In this document: piece by piece, positions 14,707 through 22,380 of the stretch
How the letters are laid out: each line of letters opens with the position of its first letter
How positions within the stretch are numbered: position 1 is the first letter of the stretch
Assembly: GCA_002311975.1 (NCBI GenBank)
Contig: DCAL01000113.1
Span: forward strand, 1 to 22,734
DNA: 22,734 nucleotides
Source: Fidelibacterota bacterium UBA1134
GTDB taxonomy: Bacteria > Fidelibacterota > Marinisomatia > Marinisomatales > S15-B10
Direction of reading: 5' to 3'
Program-made: the position numbers and the translations under genes
Notes under the pieces: generated by a model
Told to the model about the DNA's origin: nothing
Database searches by the model: none
The model's input: only the letters and a program-made list of their open reading frames with translations

Positions 14707-16092
14707 GTCAACAAGAGTGATGAAGAAGGTAGCTTCTGCGGCAACCTTATCACCGACGTAGGCCTTCCCTTTGATCTTGCATGTACTCATCCGGTAATTC
14801 AGCAGTTTCAATTCATACCGGAGTTGATCGCCGGGGATAACAGGTTTACGAAAACGGGCTTTTTCGACACCGGAAAAATACATCAGTTTTTTCTCGGGAT
14901 GATCAGCGGTATGGAGGAGAAGAAATGCGCTGGCTTGAGCCATCCCCTCAAGAATGAGCATGCCCGGCATGATCGGTTCTTGGGGGAAATGGCCGGTGAA
15001 AAAAGGTTCGCTGATTGTCACATTCTTGATTCCCACCACAGATTCCCCAGGCTTCATATCGATAATCCTATCTACCAAAAGGATGGGATACCGGTGAGGA
15101 AGTATCTTCATGATTGCATGGATATCAAAGAGGTAATCGGCTGAGACCGTCGCCTGATACTTCTTCATCAGAATACTTTTCTCGTACTCTTTCTTGATCT
15201 TCTTGACAATCTCCACATTAGACTCGTGTCCCGTTCTAGCAGCAATTACATGTCCCTTGATGGGCATGCCGAGAAGAGCAAGATCTCCAATTACATCGAG
15301 TGCTTTGTGACGTACAGGCTCATTCTCAAACCGCAGTTGAACCCCATCGAGAATGCCGTTGGATCCCAGCGAAACTGACTCCTCTATGCCAAAGAGGTTC
15401 TTTAGACGTTTAAGTTCAGCATCATCAACCTCTTTATCAATGATGACAATGGCGTTGTCCACAGTGCCTCCCTGAATCAGACCCGCCTCACGCAGTGCCT
15501 CCACTTCGCTCAGGAAGCTGAAAGTTCTCGCCGGAGCAATCTGCTCGGGAAAATCTTTGATTGAGTGGATTGTCATGTATTGCGTGCCAAGCCAGGCATA
15601 CTCATAATCAATGATGCAAGTCATCCTGAAGCGGTCAGAAGGCAGTACGGATATTTCCACTTTCTTTTTGGGATCTGAATAGCTGACGACTTTGTCAATT
15701 TCAAGATACTGGCGAGGCTCATTCTGTTCTATAATATCAGCTTTCTGGAGTGCTTCTACAAATGGACGCGAGCTGCCGTCCATGACCGGGGGCTCTTTGT
15801 TAGTCAATTCTATCAGGATATTGTCAATTTCCAACCCCGTCACCGCGGCGAGAACGTGCTCTACCGTATGAACTCTTGCACCATTTTCGGCAATCGTTGT
15901 CCCGCGCGAGATATCCACCACGTGGTCAATGTCAGCCTTAATCTCCGGACATCCATCCACATCTACCCGCCTGAAGCGAATCCCTGTGTTCTCAGGCGCC
16001 GGCTTGAATGTAATTGTACTCTCTACACCTGTGTGAAGGCCAATCCCGGAACACGAGGCGGATTTCTTGATCGTCTGTTGAACAATATTCAT
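14695..16092 (-). CDS. lpxC/fabZ: LpxC-FabZ bifunctional fusion
   Basis: Two enzymes in one 465-residue chain. Residues about 1-300 are LpxC, the zinc deacetylase that makes the committed step of lipid A. The zinc ligands are His79 (HTVEH), His262 and Asp266 (RHKALD), with catalytic Glu78 and His289, the same spacing as in E. coli. Residues about 322-465 are FabZ, the 3-hydroxyacyl-ACP dehydratase, with LPHRYPILLVDR (331-342) and catalytic His368 (GHFP) and Glu382 (LEGMAQ). The linker is short and charged (about 298-320). Such fusions are known from Bacteroidota and relatives and link the two uses of 3-hydroxyacyl-ACP. ATG 16092 overlaps the lpxD stop by one base (TAATG), preceded by GAGAGAG. 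Confidence 0.97.
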   Translation of the reverse strand: MNIVQQTIKKSASCSGIGLHTGVESTITFKPAPENTGIRFRRVDVDGCPEIKADIDHVVDISRGTTIAENGARVHTVEHVLAAVTGLEIDNILIELTNKEPPVMDGSSRPFVEALQKADIIEQNEPRQYLEIDKVVSYSDPKKKVEISVLPSDRFRMTCIIDYEYAWLGTQYMTIHSIKDFPEQIAPARTFSFLSEVEALREAGLIQGGTVDNAIVIIDKEVDDAELKRLKNLFGIEESVSLGSNGILDGVQLRFENEPVRHKALDVIGDLALLGMPIKGHVIAARTGHESNVEIVKKIKKEYEKSILMKKYQATVSADYLFDIHAIMKILPHRYPILLVDRIIDMKPGESVVGIKNVTISEPFFTGHFPQEPIMPGMLILEGMAQASAFLLLHTADHPEKKLMYFSGVEKARFRKPVIPGDQLRYELKLLNYRMSTCKIKGKAYVGDKVAAEATFFITLVDKKV

Positions 16093-17114
16093 TATTCTCT
16101 CTCTAATTCACTGATCTTTTGCTCCAGTGCATTTATTCTCTTCACAAGTTCCGGCAGACGATTGAACAGACCATCCAATCTGTTCTGCTGTCTGATCTCC
16201 TTGGCTGGCATGCCGGCGTAGGTTTTATCGCCCGGGATGGATTTTGTAACACCCGCTCTCGCCGCAATACGCGCATTGCTTCCTATTTCAACATGATCAG
16301 TCACGCCCGACTGACCTCCGAAAGCTACATAATCACCAATTACGGTACTTCCAGCAATTCCTGCTTGACCTGTCACTAGGCAACCCTTACCTAATTTAAC
16401 ATTGTGCGCGATGTGAACCAAATTATCAAGTTTGGTTCCCTTACCGATAACTGTGTTCCCCATAGTGCCCCTGTCTATGGCACAGTTTGCACCGATTTCC
16501 ACATCGTCCTCCACAACAACGCCTCCTGTCTGGGGAACTTTGTAATGAACGCCTTTTTCCGCAGTGAATCCAAATCCGTCACTCCCGATAACCGTTCCGC
16601 TATGCACCAGAACATTCTTGCCGATCACACAATTGTGGTTAAGAGTGACATGGTACTTAAGCTCAGAATCGCTCCGGATGGAACTGCCGCGCCCCACCGC
16701 ACAGTTCGGTCCTATAACAACACCATCGGCAACAGTTACATCATCTTCGAGCACCGTGTAGGGACCTACAGCCACATCTTTGCCCAACTTCACGTTTTTC
16801 CCCAAACTTGCCGTCGAATGTACTTCCCGTGCGCGAGGAGGTGCCGGAGAAAAATAATCGAGAATAGTCGAAAAAGAGAGGGTCGGATTTTTCACAAGGA
16901 TGGCAGCATTCTTATTGTCAAGCTTTGCTCCCTTAGACATAACCACAGCCGATGCCTTGGTTGACTTGAGGTACCTCTCATATTTCGGAAAGCTGAGGAA
17001 AGATATGGTTCCGGGAGGAGCGTTTTCGAGCTCCGAGACCCCTGAGATTTCAGTCTCAGGATCGCCAACAATCTCACCGCCTACGAGATCGGCCAGTTCC
17101 TTGAGTGTAGTCAA
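16092..17114 (-). CDS. lpxD: UDP-3-O-acylglucosamine N-acyltransferase
   Basis: Third step of lipid A synthesis: N-acylates UDP-3-O-acyl-glucosamine. At 340 residues it matches E. coli LpxD (341). The N-terminal uridine-binding domain (about 1-95) starts LKELADLVGGEIVGDPE. Hexapeptide repeats follow (about 100-295), with NLVHIAHNVKLG placing the catalytic His at 237, and DGFGFTAEKGVHYKVPQTG (179-197) is a family signature. A C-terminal helix (about 315-340) is a short coiled coil. The start must be TTG 17114: the skp stop TAG is in the same frame, one codon (ATA) before it, and no ATG lies nearby. The gap to skp is three bases. No obvious Shine-Dalgarno is present. Confidence 0.96.
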   Translation of the reverse strand: MTTLKELADLVGGEIVGDPETEISGVSELENAPPGTISFLSFPKYERYLKSTKASAVVMSKGAKLDNKNAAILVKNPTLSFSTILDYFSPAPPRAREVHSTASLGKNVKLGKDVAVGPYTVLEDDVTVADGVVIGPNCAVGRGSSIRSDSELKYHVTLNHNCVIGKNVLVHSGTVIGSDGFGFTAEKGVHYKVPQTGGVVVEDDVEIGANCAIDRGTMGNTVIGKGTKLDNLVHIAHNVKLGKGCLVTGQAGIAGSTVIGDYVAFGGQSGVTDHVEIGSNARIAARAGVTKSIPGDKTYAGMPAKEIRQQNRLDGLFNRLPELVKRINALEQKISELERE

Positions 17115-17117
17115 TAT

Positions 17118-17648
17118 CTATTTTTCAGATTCTTCACTCAATCTGCGTAACTCATACAGAACATCGTCAGTCAGATTGTGTGTAGGTTTGCCGTAAAGCA
17201 ATGCCGCCGAATCGAGGATATAATCGTATCCTTTGTCGATTGCCACCTTATTAACAGCCCGCTGAACCTTCTGGATGATCTCTGTTTCCAACTGAAGCTG
17301 TCTCCTGTAAAGTTCTCCCTCGGGTCCCACCTTCCTGGCCTGAAAATCCTGAACCTGCTGCTCCAGGGCGGCGATCTCCTGCTCTCTCTCCCTGCGGCGC
17401 TCGGGAGAACTCACGAGCCGCTGCGTTTCAAAAACCTGCTTCAGGCTGTCCAGTCGCTGTGCCATGGTTTGAAACTCGAACTGTACTTTTCTGAACTCAA
17501 GCTGCAGCTCGCTCTCTGCCTCCTTGAACTCGTCGTATTCACCGCGAATCCTGTCTGACTGGACAAAGGCTATTTTGACCTGGGCTACCCCCCACGCGGG
17601 GATGAGAAGCAATACAAGCGGCACTATCAGCTTTAATAAAGATTTCAC
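17118..17648 (-). CDS. skp: OmpH/Skp-family periplasmic chaperone
   Basis: Periplasmic chaperone that holds unfolded outer-membrane proteins for the BAM complex. The 176-residue protein has a clear signal peptide (LLKLIVPLVLLLIPAWGVAQ, cleavage near 23) and the opening strand VKIAFVQSDRI of the family. A long helical coiled-coil (about 38-140, rich in Glu, Gln and Arg) forms the tentacle, and the core strand DYILDSAALLYG lies near 143-154. The start is GTG 17648, with a perfect AGGAGG (17654-17659) five bases upstream. It sits between bamA and lpxD, the classic order. Confidence 0.94.
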   Translation of the reverse strand: MKSLLKLIVPLVLLLIPAWGVAQVKIAFVQSDRIRGEYDEFKEAESELQLEFRKVQFEFQTMAQRLDSLKQVFETQRLVSSPERRREREQEIAALEQQVQDFQARKVGPEGELYRRQLQLETEIIQKVQRAVNKVAIDKGYDYILDSAALLYGKPTHNLTDDVLYELRRLSEESEK

Positions 17649-17653
17649 CTCAA

Positions 17654-17659
17654 CCTCCT
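17654..17659 (-). promoter_or_regulatory. Consensus ribosome-binding site of skp
   Basis: AGGAGG on the minus strand, five bases before the GTG start. It decides the GTG start and contrasts with the weak sites of the genes after it. The 109-base gap to bamA otherwise holds a CCACAAAG/CACAAAGG direct repeat and A/T-rich sequence in which I could not define a promoter. Confidence 0.7.
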
Positions 17660-17757
17660 GTCTAATGATCTTATTCTGAAACCTTTGTGGCTTTGTGGAA
17701 AATCGAATCTTCTCTATTCAGCTCTCTACAATCTGCGTAATATAAGCAAAAGAGTTT

Positions 17758-20133
17758 TTAAAACGGCATTCCAAAGAGTATGTGGAATCTCCACCCCTCA
17801 GGAGACCTTTCAGTGGCCTGTACGTCGTCGAAACCGTACCCCAAATCGAACCCGAGCATCCCCAGCATAGGCATGAACATTCGGATGCCAAATCCCGCAG
17901 ATTTCTTCATCTCGAAGGGATCAGCCTCGGAGAAATCTCTCCATACGTTTCCCATCTCTCCAAAAATAACACCGTAGACTGTCGGGTTCTCCGATAACGA
18001 AACTCTCAGCTCGGAGACATACTTCATCATCACCTTGCCCCCTCTGGGATACTGCCGCGAGAGATTATAGGGTCCCACGGTGTTATCGAGATATCCTCGC
18101 AACATTGTACCGTACGGTATGCCGCTTCCGCCCATGATGAATAAATCATCCCAAGGTACTACAGAAACATCACTTTCATCTGCAGCCAGGTTGTTGATGG
18201 CGCCCATCTGCCATGAACTGACCAGCACGAATTTCCATACGACGGGAGTAAACCAATCAAACTTTAAGATGTGCTTATGAAAATTTTCATGAACAGGTAG
18301 CAGCGGCGTGCTCAGAGGTCCGCCGGACAGAGTTGATGTCCACGAGAAGGTCGATCCTCGCGATGGGAATTCCGGATGGTCCCTGCTGTCTCGTGAAACG
18401 ACTTGCGTTAAACTGAGGCCAACCGTTTCGGCAATACCTTGAGGAAGAAAAGCCTCAAGATCTGTCTGGTCTCCGCGATACCTTTTGTTGGTACCTTGCA
18501 GCATCCATGAAGCTCTGAAGTAGTTATCGGGCCATTTGAGTCTGCGCCCCAAGCGGACGGAACCTCCGAACACTTCCCTATCCAACGGGATGCCTGAGTA
18601 AAACCTGTTCTGACCCCTCAGGTAATAGAAGGCTGAGAAACCCGCAAGTACAGGGGTATCATTCACCATAGGATCGGTAAAACTCAATGAATAAGAACGA
18701 TACTGAGAAGGCCTGTTGTAGCTGTAAAAGCTGAATTGTGTCCCCTGATTGAAGTTGAAGGCGAGTTGCTGCCCTTTTCCCATAAAATTGTTGAACTGCA
18801 CGCCTGCTCCACCCATGATGCCGTACTCAGCGGTAAAACCGATGGATGCATTAGCCTGATCCGAAGATTTTTCCTCAACAGTAACAAGAAGATCAATTTC
18901 ATCGTCATCAACCGGTATAACATCCGGTCTCACATCGGCAAAATAGTTCAGGATCCAGATCTCCCTTGCGCTGCGCATAAGCAAATCACGGTTGAAGATG
19001 TCTCCCGGCATGATCTTCATTTCCCGCCTGATCACATTCTCTCGCGTCTTGGTATTTCCGGCAATATCGATGTTCCTTACTGACACCTGATGGTTTTCTG
19101 TTATCTTGAAGTGGACATCCAGAGAATCTTCACGCGCAGGGATAAACTGCGGCTCTATCGTACTGTAGATATATCCTTTATCCATATAGAGTCCGTGGAC
19201 ATGTTCAAAAACGGCGGTGGTAAACTCCTCATTATTGTACAGCATTCCCCTCTCAAGATTCAGAACAGAGGCGAGCTGATTTTCTGTGTAGAGAATGTTT
19301 CCCTCCCAGGAAATATTGCGCAAATAATACTGCGGCCCTTCATAGAGCAAAAACTTGATGATCATTCCTTTGCCATCTTCTTCATAATCGATGGATTCTG
19401 AAAGGATGCGAAAATCTTTGTAGCCGTTGTTTCTATAAAAAGATGCCAGCAGATTCTTGTCTGCTTCAAACTTATCGTCTTCAAAGTTCGAACGCCAGAA
19501 GAGATACCATTTCTGAACCTTAGTATCTTTCAGCTGGCGCCTCAGCTTGCTGGCCTTAAAAGCCGGAGCACCGATAAACTGAATGTCTCTTATTTTAACT
19601 TTCTTATTCTCTTTAATCTTGAACGTAATGTCTCGAACATTGGGGAGAGATCCTTGCGTTAACTCTGCCTCAACCTCAGCTCGCAGATAACCGTCCTCGG
19701 CAAAGAGTTTCTTTATTTTTTCGGTTGACTCTTTCGCCAGATGAGGATGAATGCGCTGTCCAGTCCGGAGACCCAGATCTTCTTCCATGTCTCTTTTCTT
19801 CTTTTTCCCACCCTCATATCTCACTTCGCCGAGGACTGGGTTCTCCTTCACTTCTATGATAATGTAGATTCCGTTGGCCGTTTCACGATCGAGATGAATC
19901 TGAACATCCGCGAAGATCCCTGTTTCCCACAGTTTTTTTATGGCATTACCAAAATCACCGGGCTTGATCTCCTTCCCCTCTACAAGCCCCGATGTATATT
20001 TGACAACATTGGCTGAAGTTTCGTCATTCCCTTCCACTTCAACACCCAGCAGATGGATCGTCTGTAACGTCTGCGCTGACGTGAATATCATTGCAGTTAT
20101 TAGCGTCAAAAGAATCTTCAGCATCGATTTCAC
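17758..20133 (-). CDS. bamA: Outer-membrane protein assembly factor BamA
   Basis: Central channel of the BAM complex that folds beta-barrels into the outer membrane. At 791 residues it is close to E. coli BamA (810). A signal peptide (1-20, ending FTSAQ) precedes tandem POTRA domains (about 24-430). Strand-helix repeats such as VRDITFKIKENKKVKIRDIQ and VSVRNIDIAGNTKTRENVIR mark POTRA borders. The barrel (about 440-791) contains YGTMLRGYLDN, the counterpart of the conserved VRGF loop-6 motif, and ends in Phe with aromatic-alternating strand HILFGMPF, the outer-membrane sorting signal. The start is GTG 20133, overlapping the uppS stop by four bases (GTGA); ATG 20124 is an alternative that shortens the signal peptide by three residues. 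Confidence 0.97.
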   Translation of the reverse strand: MKSMLKILLTLITAMIFTSAQTLQTIHLLGVEVEGNDETSANVVKYTSGLVEGKEIKPGDFGNAIKKLWETGIFADVQIHLDRETANGIYIIIEVKENPVLGEVRYEGGKKKKRDMEEDLGLRTGQRIHPHLAKESTEKIKKLFAEDGYLRAEVEAELTQGSLPNVRDITFKIKENKKVKIRDIQFIGAPAFKASKLRRQLKDTKVQKWYLFWRSNFEDDKFEADKNLLASFYRNNGYKDFRILSESIDYEEDGKGMIIKFLLYEGPQYYLRNISWEGNILYTENQLASVLNLERGMLYNNEEFTTAVFEHVHGLYMDKGYIYSTIEPQFIPAREDSLDVHFKITENHQVSVRNIDIAGNTKTRENVIRREMKIMPGDIFNRDLLMRSAREIWILNYFADVRPDVIPVDDDEIDLLVTVEEKSSDQANASIGFTAEYGIMGGAGVQFNNFMGKGQQLAFNFNQGTQFSFYSYNRPSQYRSYSLSFTDPMVNDTPVLAGFSAFYYLRGQNRFYSGIPLDREVFGGSVRLGRRLKWPDNYFRASWMLQGTNKRYRGDQTDLEAFLPQGIAETVGLSLTQVVSRDSRDHPEFPSRGSTFSWTSTLSGGPLSTPLLPVHENFHKHILKFDWFTPVVWKFVLVSSWQMGAINNLAADESDVSVVPWDDLFIMGGSGIPYGTMLRGYLDNTVGPYNLSRQYPRGGKVMMKYVSELRVSLSENPTVYGVIFGEMGNVWRDFSEADPFEMKKSAGFGIRMFMPMLGMLGFDLGYGFDDVQATERSPEGWRFHILFGMPF

Positions 20134-20894
20134 AAAGCCAACCCCTTCATTTGTTCGCTCACCTTACCGAAACGGCGTTCCCGTTTCTGATAATCGGAAA
20201 TAGCTTCGTACAGTTCCATCCTGCGGAAAGCTGGCCAGAAAACGGGGGTGACATAAATTTCCGCATACGCCATCTGCCAGAGAAGAAAATTGCTGATCCT
20301 CAGTTCTCCGCTGGTGCGGATAATTATATCGGGATCAGGAATAGCGGCGGTATACAAATACTCTCCAAACAGCGCTTCTGTCATATCCGGACTTGCCCCT
20401 TTCTCCGACATTAGGTCTTCACAAATCTTTCTCACCGCATCGATGATTTCAGTTCTACCGCCGTAGTTCAGGGCAAGTACAAGATTAAGGCCCGTATTCC
20501 CCGCAGTTCTTCTGATGCCCTCTTCCATCTCTTCTTTTGGACCGTCTGGAAGCTCTTCAAGTCGCCCTATTACGCTGAGGCGGACATTGTTTTCCATCAG
20601 ATCATCGATCTCGCGGCGGATCGTCTGGACGAGGAGTTTCATGAGAGCTGACACCTCTTTTACCGGCCGGCGCCAGTTTTCCTGCGAGAATGTATAAAGT
20701 GTCAGGTATTGGACTCCCAGCTCACCGCAGGCTCGTGTGATCTCCCTGACTGAGTTGATCCCTTCCCGGTGTCCGGCAATGCGGGGAAGTCTCCGTTTCT
20801 TCGCCCACCGTCCGTTCCCATCCATGATGATGGCGATGTGCCGGGGAAGATTGCCGTCTGTCTCAATCTGTTGTTTCAGTGGTTCCTCGTTCAT
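20130..20894 (-). CDS. uppS: Undecaprenyl diphosphate synthase (cis-prenyltransferase)
   Basis: Extends farnesyl-PP with isopentenyl-PP to undecaprenyl-PP, the lipid carrier for peptidoglycan and other glycans. The 254-residue length matches E. coli (253). HIAIIMDGNGRWAKKRRLPR (about 19-38) is the catalytic Asp and substrate site. GHREG, LTLYTFSQENWRRP (about 66-79), LNYGGRTEI and DIIIRTSGELRISNFLLWQ are all family signatures. The start at ATG 20894 gives the normal length; the open frame extends 17 more codons upstream to 20945 but with residues not typical of the family. No strong ribosome-binding site is seen. A TATAAA (20903-20908, minus strand) lies close upstream but without a good -35. 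It leads the bam/lpx operon and its stop overlaps the bamA start. Confidence 0.96.
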   Translation of the reverse strand: MNEEPLKQQIETDGNLPRHIAIIMDGNGRWAKKRRLPRIAGHREGINSVREITRACGELGVQYLTLYTFSQENWRRPVKEVSALMKLLVQTIRREIDDLMENNVRLSVIGRLEELPDGPKEEMEEGIRRTAGNTGLNLVLALNYGGRTEIIDAVRKICEDLMSEKGASPDMTEALFGEYLYTAAIPDPDIIIRTSGELRISNFLLWQMAYAEIYVTPVFWPAFRRMELYEAISDYQKRERRFGKVSEQMKGLAL

Positions 20895-21005
20895 TGCGAG
20901 ACTTTTATATTGCGTCAAGTTAACTTCTGTAACATGCAATATCAAGATATGAGAGGCTGCCCACGCCAGCCATGCTTCAGGCTCCTGTTTTCAATTCCAT
21001 TGAAT

Positions 21006-21410
21006 TCAACCAGCCTCATATAGTTCCCCCGTATGATGATCGAACGCGGCAACCGTCTGCGGGATTTCACCAAAATCATTGAATTCGGTACCGCAACGGT
21101 AACAGACCATGATATCCGGCACCCGGCGAGCGAGCAGCCAGTCCACCAGAACCAGAAGGGGCAGGCTCAGTCCGTATGTTACCGGAACCAGCAAAGCACC
21201 CAGGAGAATAATGCTGCACCCAACTATCTGATTGAACCCTTTCCGCCGGTAGAACTGTTTGCAATCGCAGAAAGGACAATTAGTGAAGGGCCAGGATGAT
21301 ACTTTTGCTGTTTCATGTCCGCAAGGGGATTTGAGTGAACTCTCTTCAAGGCCGGCGGTCAGCGTATAGAAACGGCGGCAGACTTCGCACTCTTTGCTGA
21401 CTGCAGCCAT
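21006..21410 (-). CDS. Zinc-ribbon membrane protein of unknown function
   Basis: Not recognised beyond its architecture. The 134-residue protein has three Cys pairs: C8/C11 (CEVC), C45/C48 (CPFC) and C103/C106 (CYRCGTEF). The last two pairs flank two adjacent membrane helices (about 63-80 and 82-97), so the two knuckles could meet on the same face of the membrane to form one zinc ribbon split by a helical hairpin. FCDCKQFYRRKGFNQ before the first helix and CYRCGTEFNDF after the second resemble small hypothetical proteins of several phyla. A further C30/H32 pair (PCGH) may add to the first Cys pair. It stands alone, 111 bases before uppS and 117 after its upstream neighbour. No function is claimed. 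Confidence 0.75.
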   Translation of the reverse strand: MAAVSKECEVCRRFYTLTAGLEESSLKSPCGHETAKVSSWPFTNCPFCDCKQFYRRKGFNQIVGCSIILLGALLVPVTYGLSLPLLVLVDWLLARRVPDIMVCYRCGTEFNDFGEIPQTVAAFDHHTGELYEAG

Positions 21411-21527
21411 GCCGTCAGATTACTTGCGCGCCTGAAAGCAGGATAGATCGGACCGCAAGCGATTAACAGTGCGCTGAATAGCGGAAGTCAATATGTGGCG
21501 AGGCTTGGCGGTCATGAAGAATCCAGG

Positions 21528-22301
21528 CTACAGAGACAGACCGAACTGAAGGAGATAGAATTTGTAAAAGAGATCCCCCATAACCACAGAAAGTACAATC
21601 ACATAAAGGAGACCGGTAGCCGATTGAGTAGAATGGATTGCGATAGTCCTCAGCGTCAGCAGACAGAGCACAACAGGTACAAATATGCCAAAAAATAGCC
21701 CAATGAACAGGAAGAAACCGTTGAAAGATTGCAGAAACTGGAAGAGAGAAAGGACGAATCCTTCTGTCTCCACTTCCACCGTCAGAAAAGAGACGGCGTC
21801 CCACACCATCCTCACAACCAGAAACAGAACGAGCAACTGCACAGATCTCCTGAGCAGAGAGATCGGCATCTCTACCTGATTCAGATACGAGTGTCCCAGA
21901 ACCATTGAGAAGACACTTGACGCTACAATCAGTCCTCCGAGGATGGAAACAGTGAAGACGCCTGTACTGCCGCCGATCAAATCGTTCAACACCAACCCGA
22001 AAGCAACGGCTCCCAAGAGAGAAGGTATCGATACCACCCACGGTTGTGAACTCTTCCTTTTCCAGTAGAACCATGTTACCGTCAGAAGGGAGATTAACCA
22101 GATGAATGCCAACATTCTGACGGACTGCTCGAGTTCGAGGCGCCAGAGAAAGATAATACCCACACCGCCCAGGAGGCTGCTCATGGCGAGCGTAAAACGA
22201 TGAATCCCTGAAGTAACTTTTTCCGACGCGATCACCCAGAGAAACAGTGGATATAGCACTCCGAAGAGGATGAATGTGAGCGCCACGAGAATGGTGAGCA
22301 T
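21528..22301 (-). CDS. Eight-helix integral membrane protein of unknown function
   Basis: Hydrophobic protein of 257 residues with about seven to eight predicted membrane helices and short loops. Loop features include RLELEQSVRM, WFYWKRKSSQPW, VLGHSYLNQVEMPISLLRR and ALLTLRT-like basic turns. The GHSYLN...PISLLRR segment resembles the 'GHWYLv.p.lpi.pLrR' motif I associate with uncharacterised multi-helix proteins in FCB genomes; that link is from memory and weak. The start is ATG 22301; the mrp gene stops 79 bases upstream. A competing 203-residue frame (21463-22074, minus strand) is Cys-rich and lacks any coherent pattern, so this frame is preferred. A quinol or haem-linked role is possible, as with other His-containing bundles, but not shown. 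Confidence 0.72.
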   Translation of the reverse strand: MLTILVALTFILFGVLYPLFLWVIASEKVTSGIHRFTLAMSSLLGGVGIIFLWRLELEQSVRMLAFIWLISLLTVTWFYWKRKSSQPWVVSIPSLLGAVAFGLVLNDLIGGSTGVFTVSILGGLIVASSVFSMVLGHSYLNQVEMPISLLRRSVQLLVLFLVVRMVWDAVSFLTVEVETEGFVLSLFQFLQSFNGFFLFIGLFFGIFVPVVLCLLTLRTIAIHSTQSATGLLYVIVLSVVMGDLFYKFYLLQFGLSL

Positions 22302-22363
22302 CTCTAGCCGGCAGTCTGTCCGGAATTCAGAATCGGGCGGGGTTGGAATCCGGCGTTGCTAAA

Positions 22364-22378
22364 CCTGTGGGAAACAGG
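22364..22378 (-). terminator. Possible weak terminator after mrp
   Basis: On the minus strand, just after the mrp stop, CCTGT and ACAGG form a 5-bp stem with a five-base loop, followed by a short TTTAG. Stem and T-run are both short, so termination would be partial at best. Confidence 0.3.
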
Positions 22379-22380
22379 GC

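Noticed and set aside
20907..20942. ATATTGC/GCAATAT inverted repeat upstream of uppS, considered as an operator
   Set aside because: Seven-bp arms in A/T-rich DNA with no known regulator motif; not distinguishable from chance.
21423..21459. CTTGCG/CGCAAG inverted repeat with an inner CCTG-AAAG-CAGG hairpin, considered as a small RNA or tRNA remnant
   Set aside because: Too short for a tRNA, no anticodon or T-loop features, and no promoter or T-run; it may be chance pairing in a 117-base gap.
21463..22074. 203-residue minus-strand open frame overlapping the eight-helix protein
   Set aside because: Cys- and Arg-rich with no family pattern; the overlapping frame 21528-22301 has a coherent series of membrane helices and an ATG start.
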